A DNA stretch of 64,000 nt from Deltaproteobacteria bacterium (GTDB lineage Bacteria; Myxococcota_A; Polyangia; HGW-17): NCBI GenBank assembly GCA_016937155.1, contig JAFGWM010000062.1, positions 62,001 through 126,000 on the forward strand, read 5' to 3'. Made by a program: the position numbers and the translations under genes. Positions 43,365 to 51,634 of this stretch are shown here, piece after piece. Under the pieces are notes generated by a model that saw nothing but the letters and a program-made list of their open reading frames with translations, was not told the DNA's origin and made no database searches. The first letter of the stretch is position 1. Each line of letters starts with the position of its first letter.

Positions 43365-44204
43365 ATGAAAATTGGCGAAATACTTTTATTGAAGGAACAT
43401 ATTACCCCTGATGAACTCGCCTTTGCTCTATGGCAGCAAAAAGCTTGTGGTGGTAAAATTGGAAGAATTCTCGTAAGCAGCGGGTTTGTTACAGAAAATG
43501 ATCTGGTGCAGTGTCTTGGTTATCAACTGGGGATTGCGTCGGTTTCCCTTAAAGGAATAAGGATTCCTACTCTTTTGACTGAAAAATACTCAGTGAACAT
43601 GTGTCTGAATTACAGGGTTGTTCCATTTTCTATAGATCCTGACAGTGGGGCTCTTGAAGTAGCGACATCAGAATTTAATGATGAATCTGTACTCAGGGCT
43701 ATGAAGGATATTTTTCCGTCAGGAACAAGAGTCAGTGTTGCTGGTACAAATGATTTACTTTTTTGCATCTGGGAAAACTGGGTGCAAAATGACAAGGAAT
43801 GTATTTCAAAAATAAATGATCTAAAAAACAGCATTAAAAATCTGACAGTTGAATTGAATACTGGTGAACATTTGGAAATAATAGAAGAAATAGATTTTGA
43901 ACCGGAAATTACTGAAAATCTTCTGAATACATTTACTTCAAATGATCCAGTTATTGATTCCGGGGTCGAAATTATAGAGGAAAACTCTATCGAAGATATG
44001 GAAGAACTCGAAATACTGGAAGAAGATTCGCTGGTTGTGACTGATGTAGGTACTATGGATGCTGAACTTGAAATTAAAATAATTGAAGAAGAACAGTTGT
44101 CGAAAAAAGTGGAAGAAATTGATACTATGGATTTGCTTGATGATCCGGAAGATTTAATGGAACGAGTCAGTTTTAAGCCCCGTCCTCCGAAACTCAAAAA
44201 ATAG
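43365..44204 (+). CDS. Free-standing GspE-N/MshEN-type domain protein with acidic tail
   Basis: 279 residues. The first ~135 match the N-terminal domain of type II secretion/pilus ATPases: KIGEILLLKEHITPDEL..ALWQQ, then KIGRILVSSGFVTENDLVQCL..QLG, the pair of RLG-type motifs that bind c-di-GMP in MshE. The remainder is an acidic low-complexity tail of EEIDFEPEI, IEENSIEDMEELE and similar. There is no Walker A or B, so it is not an ATPase. It may be a c-di-GMP receptor or an adaptor to a pilus/secretion ATPase encoded elsewhere. It has its own predicted promoter. Confidence 0.7.
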   Translation: MKIGEILLLKEHITPDELAFALWQQKACGGKIGRILVSSGFVTENDLVQCLGYQLGIASVSLKGIRIPTLLTEKYSVNMCLNYRVVPFSIDPDSGALEVATSEFNDESVLRAMKDIFPSGTRVSVAGTNDLLFCIWENWVQNDKECISKINDLKNSIKNLTVELNTGEHLEIIEEIDFEPEITENLLNTFTSNDPVIDSGVEIIEENSIEDMEELEILEEDSLVVTDVGTMDAELEIKIIEEEQLSKKVEEIDTMDLLDDPEDLMERVSFKPRPPKLKK

Positions 44205-44232
44205 TTTCCATACTGAAAAATAACGCTATAGT
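44205..44232 (+). promoter_or_regulatory. Predicted promoter of the GH13 lipoprotein gene
   Basis: TTTCCA (44205-44210; four of six), a 16-bp spacer and TATAGT (44227-44232; five of six), 38 bp before the ATG. It begins directly at the stop of the previous gene, so the amylase-family gene probably has its own transcript. Confidence 0.4.
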
Positions 44233-44269
44233 AAAAAACCTGATGAAAACAGGCTGACAGGAATATATC

Positions 44270-46555
44270 ATGAGGACTAAATTTGTATCTGTAATAATTT
44301 TGGTATTTTTGTTTTCAGTTGGTTGTGAAGATGAGACTGCCTCCACTAATAACAATTCATTAACAAATAATTCATCTGTTATTCCGGTTCGTACGGATTG
44401 TACAGTTCACCTGAATCTTGATGCAGCCTCGGAATCAAGTGTACACCTGAGCGGTACATTCAATGAGTGGCAACTTGATGATTCATGGTTATTGGAGCGT
44501 GATGGTTACACATGGAGAAAAAATATCACATCAAATCCTTATGAAGAGGATGGGGGAGCTATTCTACTTTCACCTGGTGAATATCAGTATAAAATAGTTA
44601 AAAATGGTGATGTGTGGGAACTTGATTATACAAACCCGTATACCGCCTATGATAAAACTCAGCAGATTGAAAACTCGCTGCTTATACTTCCTGACTGTAG
44701 CGGTCCATATGTTACAGAAGAAGATGTAAATATTGACTTTAGTAGTGGTGCAGCAACCCTTTCATATCAGATCTACCGTCCTGGAGATGGATCAAAAATT
44801 ATAGAAGTAACCGCAGTGTTACTCAGGGGTGAAGAAACTGTTGAAACTGATCTTGATTTCAATGAATCAAGCGGGATTGTCACAATTAGCGCCCAAAACC
44901 TTGAAGTCGGGAAATACAAAATAGCATTGACTGTGATTTCAGAAAATCAGGGAGTATTTGAAAGAAAATATGGTTTCTGGATGGAGGAGGAACCGAAATC
45001 CTGGGATGATATGATACTTTATTCCATATTTGTGGATCGTTTTAACAATGGGGATGCCTCAAATGATGCTCCTATTGATGGCATAGAGGATCAGATCAAC
45101 TGGCATGGTGGCGACTGGAAGGGTATTACGCTTAAACTCAGGGAGGGCTTTTTCGAAGATCTGGGTATAACCAGTCTATGGATAAGCACTCCAATGGATA
45201 ACCCCGATTATGCACTTCCCGGAGACTGTGATCGGAGCTTCAGTGGATATCATGCCTACTGGCCTCAGGCTGCCAGAGAAGTGGAAAATCATTTCGGGAC
45301 TGTTGATGATCTTAAGGAACTTGTTCAGGAAGCGCACTCAAGAGGCATTCGTGTTTTAATTGACTGGGCTGCAAATCACATATTCATTGATCATCCCCTT
45401 CATGAGGAATACTTTGGAAACCAGTTCTGGTTCAATTATCCTGGGAGTATTCTGGAAAAAGAGTTCTGGAAAAATAAATGTGGTTATCTCGGGTGGAATG
45501 AATACGCACTGACATGCTGGTTCACTGAATATCTCCCGGATTATAATCACAGAAATCACGAACTGCTCAAAATGTTAATTTCTGATGCAATGTGGTGGAT
45601 TGATACTTTTGATTTGGATGGTTTCAGAGTTGATGCAACAAAGCATATACGTTCAAACTACCTTCGTCTTCTTAGAAAGTCTCTGGATGACAATGTACAC
45701 TCAATGAATGCTCCGTTTTATATGGTTGGAGAAAACTTTCTTTATGATTACGGGGTTATTAATGAAAAGATAAGTTCCAGTGAACTTCATGGTCAGTTTG
45801 ATTTTCCAATGTATGGAGCCATCAGGACAGCACTGCTTGGGGGTAATTCAAATCTTCTGTCCCTGAATACGTTTGTATATGAAAATCTTATAAATAATCA
45901 ATATATTACTGGTCTTGACTGGGGTCTGGAAGGTTCAATTTCTTCCGGAACATTAATGGGTACATTCTTAGGAAATCACGATGTGGAACGGTTTTCCTCT
46001 GTTGCAGCAGGGCAGGCAAATGGTGATGGATGCCAGGCGTTTAATGAGCCGCTTGTTTCACAACCCCAAGAGGATTCAATTTATCAGAGAATGTCCGTAG
46101 CATTTGGCTTTTTGCTGACAGTTAGAGGGCTCCCCGTGATTTACTATGGTGACGAATATGGTCAGGCAGGAGTTAAGGATCCTGATAATCGCAGGCCAAT
46201 GGAATTTTCTGAAAGCAATATGACGAGTGCACAGATAGATTTGAAAAATATGGTATCACTGCTTAATAAAGCCAGAACACAATATCCTTCTCTAAGAAAG
46301 GGTAGCTATGATGCAGCATTTGGTTCCGAAAGCTGTCTTGTGTATTTGAAGCGTCTCGGTGAGGAAAAAGTATTTGTGGTGCTTGGTGGAAACAATGGCT
46401 GTCAGGTACAGGTGGATATTAAAAGTGATTACCTGATTCCTGATGGAACTGTCCTGAGTGAAGTACTTTTTGGAACAGATACCATAACTGTGGTTAATCA
46501 GAAGATAAATCTTGATTATGGTCCATGGACTGTCAGAGTTTTCTCTGCTGAATGA
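44270..46555 (+). CDS. GH13 alpha-amylase-family lipoprotein with CBM48-like domain
   Basis: 761 residues. Lipobox FSVGC (Cys19) is followed by an Asn/Ser/Thr-rich spacer, so the enzyme is membrane-tethered. A CBM48/E-set-like domain (~45-130, with VHLSGTFNEWQLDDSW and SPGEYQYKIVKNG) and a second beta-domain (~150-240) precede the catalytic barrel (~245-650). GH13 landmarks are DWAANH, nucleophile D455 in GFRVDATKH, acid/base E488 in VGENF and D571 in GNHDVERF. It should hydrolyse or transfer alpha-1,4/1,6 glucans at the cell surface or in the periplasm. Subfamily is uncertain. It ends 1 bp from the stop of a convergent barrel gene. Confidence 0.92.
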   Translation: MRTKFVSVIILVFLFSVGCEDETASTNNNSLTNNSSVIPVRTDCTVHLNLDAASESSVHLSGTFNEWQLDDSWLLERDGYTWRKNITSNPYEEDGGAILLSPGEYQYKIVKNGDVWELDYTNPYTAYDKTQQIENSLLILPDCSGPYVTEEDVNIDFSSGAATLSYQIYRPGDGSKIIEVTAVLLRGEETVETDLDFNESSGIVTISAQNLEVGKYKIALTVISENQGVFERKYGFWMEEEPKSWDDMILYSIFVDRFNNGDASNDAPIDGIEDQINWHGGDWKGITLKLREGFFEDLGITSLWISTPMDNPDYALPGDCDRSFSGYHAYWPQAAREVENHFGTVDDLKELVQEAHSRGIRVLIDWAANHIFIDHPLHEEYFGNQFWFNYPGSILEKEFWKNKCGYLGWNEYALTCWFTEYLPDYNHRNHELLKMLISDAMWWIDTFDLDGFRVDATKHIRSNYLRLLRKSLDDNVHSMNAPFYMVGENFLYDYGVINEKISSSELHGQFDFPMYGAIRTALLGGNSNLLSLNTFVYENLINNQYITGLDWGLEGSISSGTLMGTFLGNHDVERFSSVAAGQANGDGCQAFNEPLVSQPQEDSIYQRMSVAFGFLLTVRGLPVIYYGDEYGQAGVKDPDNRRPMEFSESNMTSAQIDLKNMVSLLNKARTQYPSLRKGSYDAAFGSESCLVYLKRLGEEKVFVVLGGNNGCQVQVDIKSDYLIPDGTVLSEVLFGTDTITVVNQKINLDYGPWTVRVFSAE

Positions 46556-46556
46556 T

Positions 46557-47165
46557 TTAGAAATAATATCTCAGGGAAACAAAAACCTGATACTGGTTTG
46601 AATTGTAAAAACTTCTCACTGTGGGTATTTCTTCAGAGGATTTTTTTTCAGCACTTGTGGATATATAAGTTTGAACATCTGTAATTGAAGGGCCAAGAAA
46701 CCTGACCTCGGTTGAAAATGCCCAGTTAGACCAAAATGGAAGTTCGTAACCCATTCCTGCATAGTAAACATTACCTGAGAATTCTTCAGTACTCTCTCCT
46801 TTCCCTGCTCCTGCAAGGATATAGGGTGTTCCCATTGCTGTATGTGCCAGATCAAGAGAAATAGTAAGGCTTTTCAGTGGTTCGCGGGTTATTGAGGCTG
46901 GTGTGGACAACTGGTTATCTGTTGAGGCAGGAAGTTTTGACATATTATAGTCAAACTCAATGTGAATTGACCTGAAAAGCCTTGCTCTGAGCTGCCAGCC
47001 CATATTTACTCCTTCCCCAAATGGAGAGTTGGCATCAGAAAGATTACTTTTTACAGTATGAAAAGCAAATCCCAGAGTAAACCAGGAGTTGTTGTCAGCA
47101 TAAGAACTTGTTGATATAAGCATGGTGGTTATGATTGTATATATTGAAATGAATTTGGAAAACAT
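46557..47165 (-). CDS. Outer-membrane beta-barrel-like protein
   Basis: 202 residues with signal peptide (ISIYTIITTMLISTSSYA) and Gly/aromatic strands (WFTLGFAFHTV, WQLRARLFRSIHIEFDY, YYAGMGYELPFWSNWAF, VFVSLRYYF) ending with a terminal Phe, typical of small outer-membrane barrels. No family is assigned. It is divergent from rarA. A cluster of TTGTAAT/ATTACAA half-sites occupies 47184-47212, just upstream of its start. Confidence 0.7.
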   Translation of the reverse strand: MFSKFISIYTIITTMLISTSSYADNNSWFTLGFAFHTVKSNLSDANSPFGEGVNMGWQLRARLFRSIHIEFDYNMSKLPASTDNQLSTPASITREPLKSLTISLDLAHTAMGTPYILAGAGKGESTEEFSGNVYYAGMGYELPFWSNWAFSTEVRFLGPSITDVQTYISTSAEKKSSEEIPTVRSFYNSNQYQVFVSLRYYF

Positions 47166-47183
47166 TTTAAAACTCCTAAAAAA

Positions 47184-47212
47184 TTGTAATTTATATTACA
47201 AATTAATTACAA
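47184..47212. promoter_or_regulatory. TTGTAAT half-site cluster between barrel gene and rarA
   Basis: TTGTAAT (47184-47190), ATTACAA (47195-47201) and ATTACAA (47206-47212). The first two form a perfect 7-bp inverted repeat with a 4-nt spacer, and the third is a direct copy 11 bp after the second, about one helical turn. This fits an operator bound by one or two dimers. The region is very A/T-rich, so chance is not excluded. Confidence 0.4.
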
Positions 47213-47250
47213 TTATAAATTTAGCGGAAATTTCGGGGAAATCAAGTTAA

Positions 47251-48699
47251 ATGAAAAAAAATCTTGAAAAACCATTGGCAGAAATATGCAGACCATTGAA
47301 TTTAAATGATTTTGCCGGGCAAAAGAAATTAGTTTCACCGGGAACTTTTTTGTGGAATCTGCTGGAAAACCACAAACTTACTTCAATTGTGTTCTGGGGA
47401 CCTCCAGGTACGGGAAAAACCACACTTGCAAGAATTTTGTGCAAAGAAGCAAATATTGAATTCACTGAATTGAGTGCTGTTGTAAGTGGGGTGGGGGATA
47501 TAAAAAAAATTGCGATGAACACCCAGAGAGTACATGGCCTGTTCATTGATGAAATACACAGGTTTTCAAAAACTCAACAAGATGCTCTTTTGCCATGGGT
47601 TGAAAAAGGAAAGTTGATTCTCCTCGGGGCGACAACGGAAAACCCTGTTTTTTCACTTACCAGTGCACTTAAAAGCAGATTAAGGGTAATAAAATTTGAA
47701 AAACCAACTGATGATGAAGTACGGGCTTATCTGAAAAAAAGTCTTGAAATACTTGAGGGATATTCCGGATGCGAAATAGATTTTAAAGAGGTTTTGGATT
47801 CTATTGTGAATTCTTCCGGAGGGGATTTAAGAAAAGCAATTTTATTACTTGAGGACTGCTACACTGTAAGTAATGAAAATGAAGGCAAAATTACTATAAC
47901 TATGAATGACTTCAAAAAGATATCTGAAATGGTTGTGGGAAATTATGAACTGAAAAAATCCGATCATTTTGATTGTGCAAGTGCTTTTCAGAAAAGTATC
48001 AGAGGCAGTGATGTCAATGCTGCCCTTTACTATATGGCAAGAATGCTTGAAGGCGGAGAACCACCTGAATTTATAATGAGAAGGCTTCTTGTATGCAGTT
48101 GTGAGGATGTAGGGATGGCAGATCCTATGGCTCTCGTAATAACCCAAAACTGCTTTAATGCAATCAGGGAAGTGGGAATGCCTGAAGGAAGGATAATTCT
48201 GGCAAATGCTGTGATTTACAATGCCACAGCTCTGAAAAGTAATGCGGTGTATACAGCCTGTGACAACGCAATAGATACTGTTAGAAAAGTGCCTGAAACC
48301 TTGATTCCTGAATATCTTAAAAGTATACCCGACAAAAGATCTGAAGAAAAATATATTTACCCTCATGTCAGAGGATCGAAAAAGATATCGTATCTGCCAC
48401 GGGTTCTTTCTAAAGAAGTTTTTTATAATCCATCAAGTCAACCGGAAGTCGATCGTCTTAAAAAGCTAGAACAGTGGCAAAGACATCATCACACCAGTAC
48501 CGATTTAAATAATCTCCGCGAAAGAGTACAGCAGTGGATACTGGAGAACTCGGAAAATCTGGAAAATGTACATACGAGTGATATTTCAGATTCTCTGGGT
48601 ATACCAAGGGATATTGTTTATAGAATTCTTCTGGATCTAGAGAATGAAGGAAAAATTAAAATCCACACTAAGGCCACAATAGAAATTCTTATCAGTTAA
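47251..48699 (+). CDS. rarA: Replication-associated recombination protein A (MgsA/RarA) with winged-helix tail
   Basis: 482 residues. The AAA+ core has Walker A GPPGTGKT (50-57), Walker B LFIDEIH, the RarA-typical sequence FSKTQQDALLPWVEKG and sensor 1 LGATTENP, followed by the helical MgsA C-domain (ALYYMARMLEGGEPP, LVCSCEDVGMADP). RarA acts on stalled replication forks and single-strand gaps. The last ~60 residues (RERVQQWILENSENLENVHT to the end) read as an extra winged-helix domain (SDSLGIPRDIVYRILLDLEN), which standard RarA lacks. ATG at 47251 with a G-rich site ~10 nt upstream. It is convergent with and directly abuts the M18 peptidase gene. Confidence 0.9.
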   Translation: MKKNLEKPLAEICRPLNLNDFAGQKKLVSPGTFLWNLLENHKLTSIVFWGPPGTGKTTLARILCKEANIEFTELSAVVSGVGDIKKIAMNTQRVHGLFIDEIHRFSKTQQDALLPWVEKGKLILLGATTENPVFSLTSALKSRLRVIKFEKPTDDEVRAYLKKSLEILEGYSGCEIDFKEVLDSIVNSSGGDLRKAILLLEDCYTVSNENEGKITITMNDFKKISEMVVGNYELKKSDHFDCASAFQKSIRGSDVNAALYYMARMLEGGEPPEFIMRRLLVCSCEDVGMADPMALVITQNCFNAIREVGMPEGRIILANAVIYNATALKSNAVYTACDNAIDTVRKVPETLIPEYLKSIPDKRSEEKYIYPHVRGSKKISYLPRVLSKEVFYNPSSQPEVDRLKKLEQWQRHHHTSTDLNNLRERVQQWILENSENLENVHTSDISDSLGIPRDIVYRILLDLENEGKIKIHTKATIEILIS

Positions 48700-49983
48700 T
48701 CAATTCAACATAAAAAATTCAGAAATCAGTCTTATCATGTCCAGATGATCTGTAACTCCACAGAATTCACGACTGGAATGCATTGCAAGGAGGGGATTTC
48801 CAACATCAGCACCGTTAATTCCGGTAAAACTTGATGCAATGGGACCAATTGTGCTTCCTGATGGAATATCACTTCTGTTGATCTGGGTCTGCAGTGGTAT
48901 ATTGAGCCTGCTGCAGAGTAATTTAATAAGTGAAGCACTATGACCTGTTGTGCAATATTTCATATTTCCATTGAGTTTAAGTACTATGCCTCCATTAACT
49001 GTACATATATGGTCAGGATCATATTTTTCGGAAAAACCCGGATTGAATGCATGGGCCATATCTGTACTGAGCAGAAAGGATAAAGCAAGTATCCGTAAAT
49101 ATTCCTCTCTCGTACCTCCCAGACCCAGAATGATTCTTTCAAGAACTGTGCTCAGAAAGCTACCATCTGCTCCACCACTGGTCCGGCTTCCGATTTCTTC
49201 ACTCTCAAAAAAAACACCTACTTTAATGCTGCTTGAGTTTCTGGAGGTTTTAATTCCCTCAAGTATCGCGTGACACATGGCGAGATTATCAAGCCTAGAT
49301 GAAGCGAGCATTTCGGAATTCTTCCCAATCAACTGAGCTTTCTGAACTGGATGAAAGAACAGATCCCAGGATACAATGTTACTGGTTTCACAACAAAGTT
49401 CGTCTGCTATAAGGCGTTCAAGTTGTTGAATTGTAGTACTTTCAGTAGCCTGACTGAAAATAGCTCTCAGGTGTTTTTGAGCATTTATCTCAAATCCCTT
49501 GTTAACCTGACGATTTAGATGTATCGGGGCATTGGGAATAACGGCAACACCTCTGTCTATGAGAAGATTTACTGTTTTAAGATCGGAATTTTCGTCGGTA
49601 ATTACCACGTTACCTGAAATTCCAAGTTCTCTGTCCAGCCAAGTGTTGATAATTGGACCTCCATACACTTCAACACCCACACTGAGGGTTCCATTTTGGA
49701 CTTCCTCGCTTCTGGGTTTTATTTTCAATGCAGGTGAATCAGTGTGTGCTGCAGCAATTTTAAATGAACTGTATTCAGAGGAGGGGACTGTAAAAGTAAT
49801 GAGTGAGGTTTTATTTCTCTCCACAAAATACTTATGGGATGGTTTCAGGTTCCATAAATCAGTTTCACTGAGTCTTTCATAGTTTGCATTTTCAAGTTCG
49901 GATGCAATATTTTCCACCGCCAGAAATGAGGAGGTGGATTTATTGAGAAAATTAAGAAATTGATCCACTGTTTTGTTTGACAT
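48700..49983 (-). CDS. M18-family aminopeptidase
   Basis: 427 residues matching M18 peptidases (yeast aspartyl aminopeptidase/ApeB type). Metal-binding and catalytic segments: AAHTDSP with its His, ESEEIGS with paired Glu, SRLDNLAM and a late His in TTGHSASL; the loop GGADGSFLSTVL also fits. Members cut N-terminal acidic or neutral residues from peptides in the cytoplasm, using two zinc or cobalt ions as large multimers. The length is right for the family. It diverges from the downstream lipoprotein gene across only 41 bp. Confidence 0.9.
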   Translation of the reverse strand: MSNKTVDQFLNFLNKSTSSFLAVENIASELENANYERLSETDLWNLKPSHKYFVERNKTSLITFTVPSSEYSSFKIAAAHTDSPALKIKPRSEEVQNGTLSVGVEVYGGPIINTWLDRELGISGNVVITDENSDLKTVNLLIDRGVAVIPNAPIHLNRQVNKGFEINAQKHLRAIFSQATESTTIQQLERLIADELCCETSNIVSWDLFFHPVQKAQLIGKNSEMLASSRLDNLAMCHAILEGIKTSRNSSSIKVGVFFESEEIGSRTSGGADGSFLSTVLERIILGLGGTREEYLRILALSFLLSTDMAHAFNPGFSEKYDPDHICTVNGGIVLKLNGNMKYCTTGHSASLIKLLCSRLNIPLQTQINRSDIPSGSTIGPIASSFTGINGADVGNPLLAMHSSREFCGVTDHLDMIRLISEFFMLN

Positions 49984-50024
49984 GAAATATCCTCCTGTTA
50001 AAAAACATAGTCCGGAGAGTTATT

Positions 50025-50921
50025 ATGAAAAAATTATTTCTTGTTCTCTTTGTCATATTGGGATGCTCAGGAAAGACTGAAACCTGGAATGTTACCGAAA
50101 CGGTTAAACCGAATGATAAATCCTCCATGAGCTCATCCCCGGTTTTAAAACCGGTTTTACCGGATGACAAAATTGAAACATATGAAAGTAAAACAGTTAT
50201 AAAAGATATTGCAATACCTTTTAAGGTGCTGGAAACTGAATTTAAAAAGGTTGTTTTATCTAATAACCTTAAATATCTCATGATTTCAGCAAAAATAGAG
50301 AAGACAGGTATTCCAATAAGACGATTCAGACCATTTATCAGAGTAAGGGCACTATCAGGAAACCAATGGTATTTTGATAGTATTGCCCTTCCTGAAATTG
50401 GTGGTTCTCTTGAGAAAAAAAGTGAAATTCATGAGAAAATTTTTAGAAGTACTCCTCTGAAAGATGATATCACAGCAGTGGAATTAATATTTTTATATGG
50501 TGATCAATTAGGTGAAGAAGAAGCTGATGAACGTATAAAAATTAAATGGAATGGTAAAAGTATTGAACAGTCAGTTTTAAGGGGATTTAAGAGTACTATG
50601 ACTGACACTTCCAGGTCTGAAACGGATGCAGTGATCAGTGGCTGGAGGTTAACTGCACCCTTACAGTTGGCAGTAGATATAAAAATCAGGGCACCCCTGG
50701 CGCCTCATCAGGCAATAGAACTTATTGTAAATAAACAGATATTTTATGTTTCTTCAAAAATATCTGGAATATCTGCGGGAGATGTCGTCACTACAACAGT
50801 TAAAATAAAGGGATATCCCCTGAAAATGCAGATTAAAGTCAGAGATATGCGAAAGGGTGAGAAATACTCTAAAGCCGTCTGTGTTGATAAGAATTTAAAA
50901 AGCATCGTTTGTGAAAAATAA
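50025..50921 (+). CDS. Lipoprotein of unknown function
   Basis: 298 residues with lipobox ILGCSGK (Cys14), so probably membrane-tethered. The mature part is Lys/Glu-rich with beta-type segments (FRPFIRVRALSGNQWYF, TAVELIFLYGDQLGEEE) and a final Cys-containing VCVDKNLKSIVCE that could hold a disulfide. The pattern of long beta-strands suggests two beta-sandwich domains, but I recognise no family. GGAGAG precedes the ATG. A stable hairpin (50968-50993) lies between this gene and the next. Confidence 0.6.
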   Translation: MKKLFLVLFVILGCSGKTETWNVTETVKPNDKSSMSSSPVLKPVLPDDKIETYESKTVIKDIAIPFKVLETEFKKVVLSNNLKYLMISAKIEKTGIPIRRFRPFIRVRALSGNQWYFDSIALPEIGGSLEKKSEIHEKIFRSTPLKDDITAVELIFLYGDQLGEEEADERIKIKWNGKSIEQSVLRGFKSTMTDTSRSETDAVISGWRLTAPLQLAVDIKIRAPLAPHQAIELIVNKQIFYVSSKISGISAGDVVTTTVKIKGYPLKMQIKVRDMRKGEKYSKAVCVDKNLKSIVCEK

Positions 50922-50967
50922 TAAAAATAATAATTAATAAATATTGAAAATTTTCTTTACCTGAGCT

Positions 50968-50993
50968 AACCCGATTTCACCTGAAATTGGGTT
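50968..50993 (+). other. Stem-loop in the leader of the exonuclease gene
   Basis: AACCCGATTTC (50968-50978) pairs with GAAATTGGGTT (50983-50993), 11 pairs with one G-T, around loop ACCT. It ends 6 nt before the Shine-Dalgarno (AGAGGA). No U-tract follows, so it is less likely a terminator for the lipoprotein gene than a leader structure affecting translation or mRNA stability. Confidence 0.5.
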
Positions 50994-51010
50994 TCAGGCA
51001 GAGGATTAAT

Positions 51011-51634
51011 ATGGCTGATTGCGATAATGCTTTGAATGTTGTTGTTCTTGATTTTGAGACAACAGGTCTTTCTCCATCATATGGTGACAGGGCAATTGAA
51101 ATTGGTGCTGTAAAACTCAAAAATGGTGAAATTATAGAAACCTTTCAGGAGTTGATGAATCCGGGTTTTCCGGTGAATAATTTTATTGCTCAATACACTG
51201 GAATCACCAATTCCATGTTAAAAAAAGCCCGCCGTTGTAATGAAGTCATGAAGAGTTTTGCAGAATTTCTTGGGGATTCAAATTTTGTAGCTCACAATGC
51301 CAGTTTTGATGAGAGATTTTTAAGATCTGAATTTGAAATGATCTCCCGGTACAGCATCCCAGATTATACATGCAGTATGCTTTGCGCCAGAAGAATATAC
51401 CCCGATGCTCCTAGTCACAAACTGTCCAGTCTGGTTTCCTATAAGTCAATCAGGGAAGAGGATTCATATCACAGAGCTCTTCAGGACAGTATTATGACTT
51501 CCAGACTTTGGACAACAATGATCAATGATATACGGGAAAAATACAACACCGGTATTATCAGTTTTTCCATGATGAAAAAGCTGTCTAGAATGTCCAAAAA
51601 GAATATGGACAGTTTTTTCAGAATTCACCCCTAG
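51011..51634 (+). CDS. DEDDh 3'-5' exonuclease (DnaQ/epsilon-like)
   Basis: 207 residues from ATG 51011, with AGAGGA 6 nt upstream; the earlier TTG at 50987 lies inside the hairpin. Exo motifs: I VLDFETTGL, II AHNASFDERF, III SYHRALQDS with the final H and D of the DEDDh set. It is a free exonuclease without a polymerase or helicase fusion, like DNA polymerase III epsilon or RNase T-type enzymes. The C-terminal ~45 residues carry basic residues (KKLSRMSKKN) that may bind nucleic acid. Whether it proofreads or repairs is unclear. It overlaps the opposing hybrid kinase gene by 4 bp at the 3' ends. Confidence 0.88.
   Translation: MADCDNALNVVVLDFETTGLSPSYGDRAIEIGAVKLKNGEIIETFQELMNPGFPVNNFIAQYTGITNSMLKKARRCNEVMKSFAEFLGDSNFVAHNASFDERFLRSEFEMISRYSIPDYTCSMLCARRIYPDAPSHKLSSLVSYKSIREEDSYHRALQDSIMTSRLWTTMINDIREKYNTGIISFSMMKKLSRMSKKNMDSFFRIHP

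Noticed and set aside
43610-44197. Ser-rich minus-strand open frame of 195 residues
   Set aside because: It is the antisense of the Glu/Asp-rich tail of the MshEN-domain gene.
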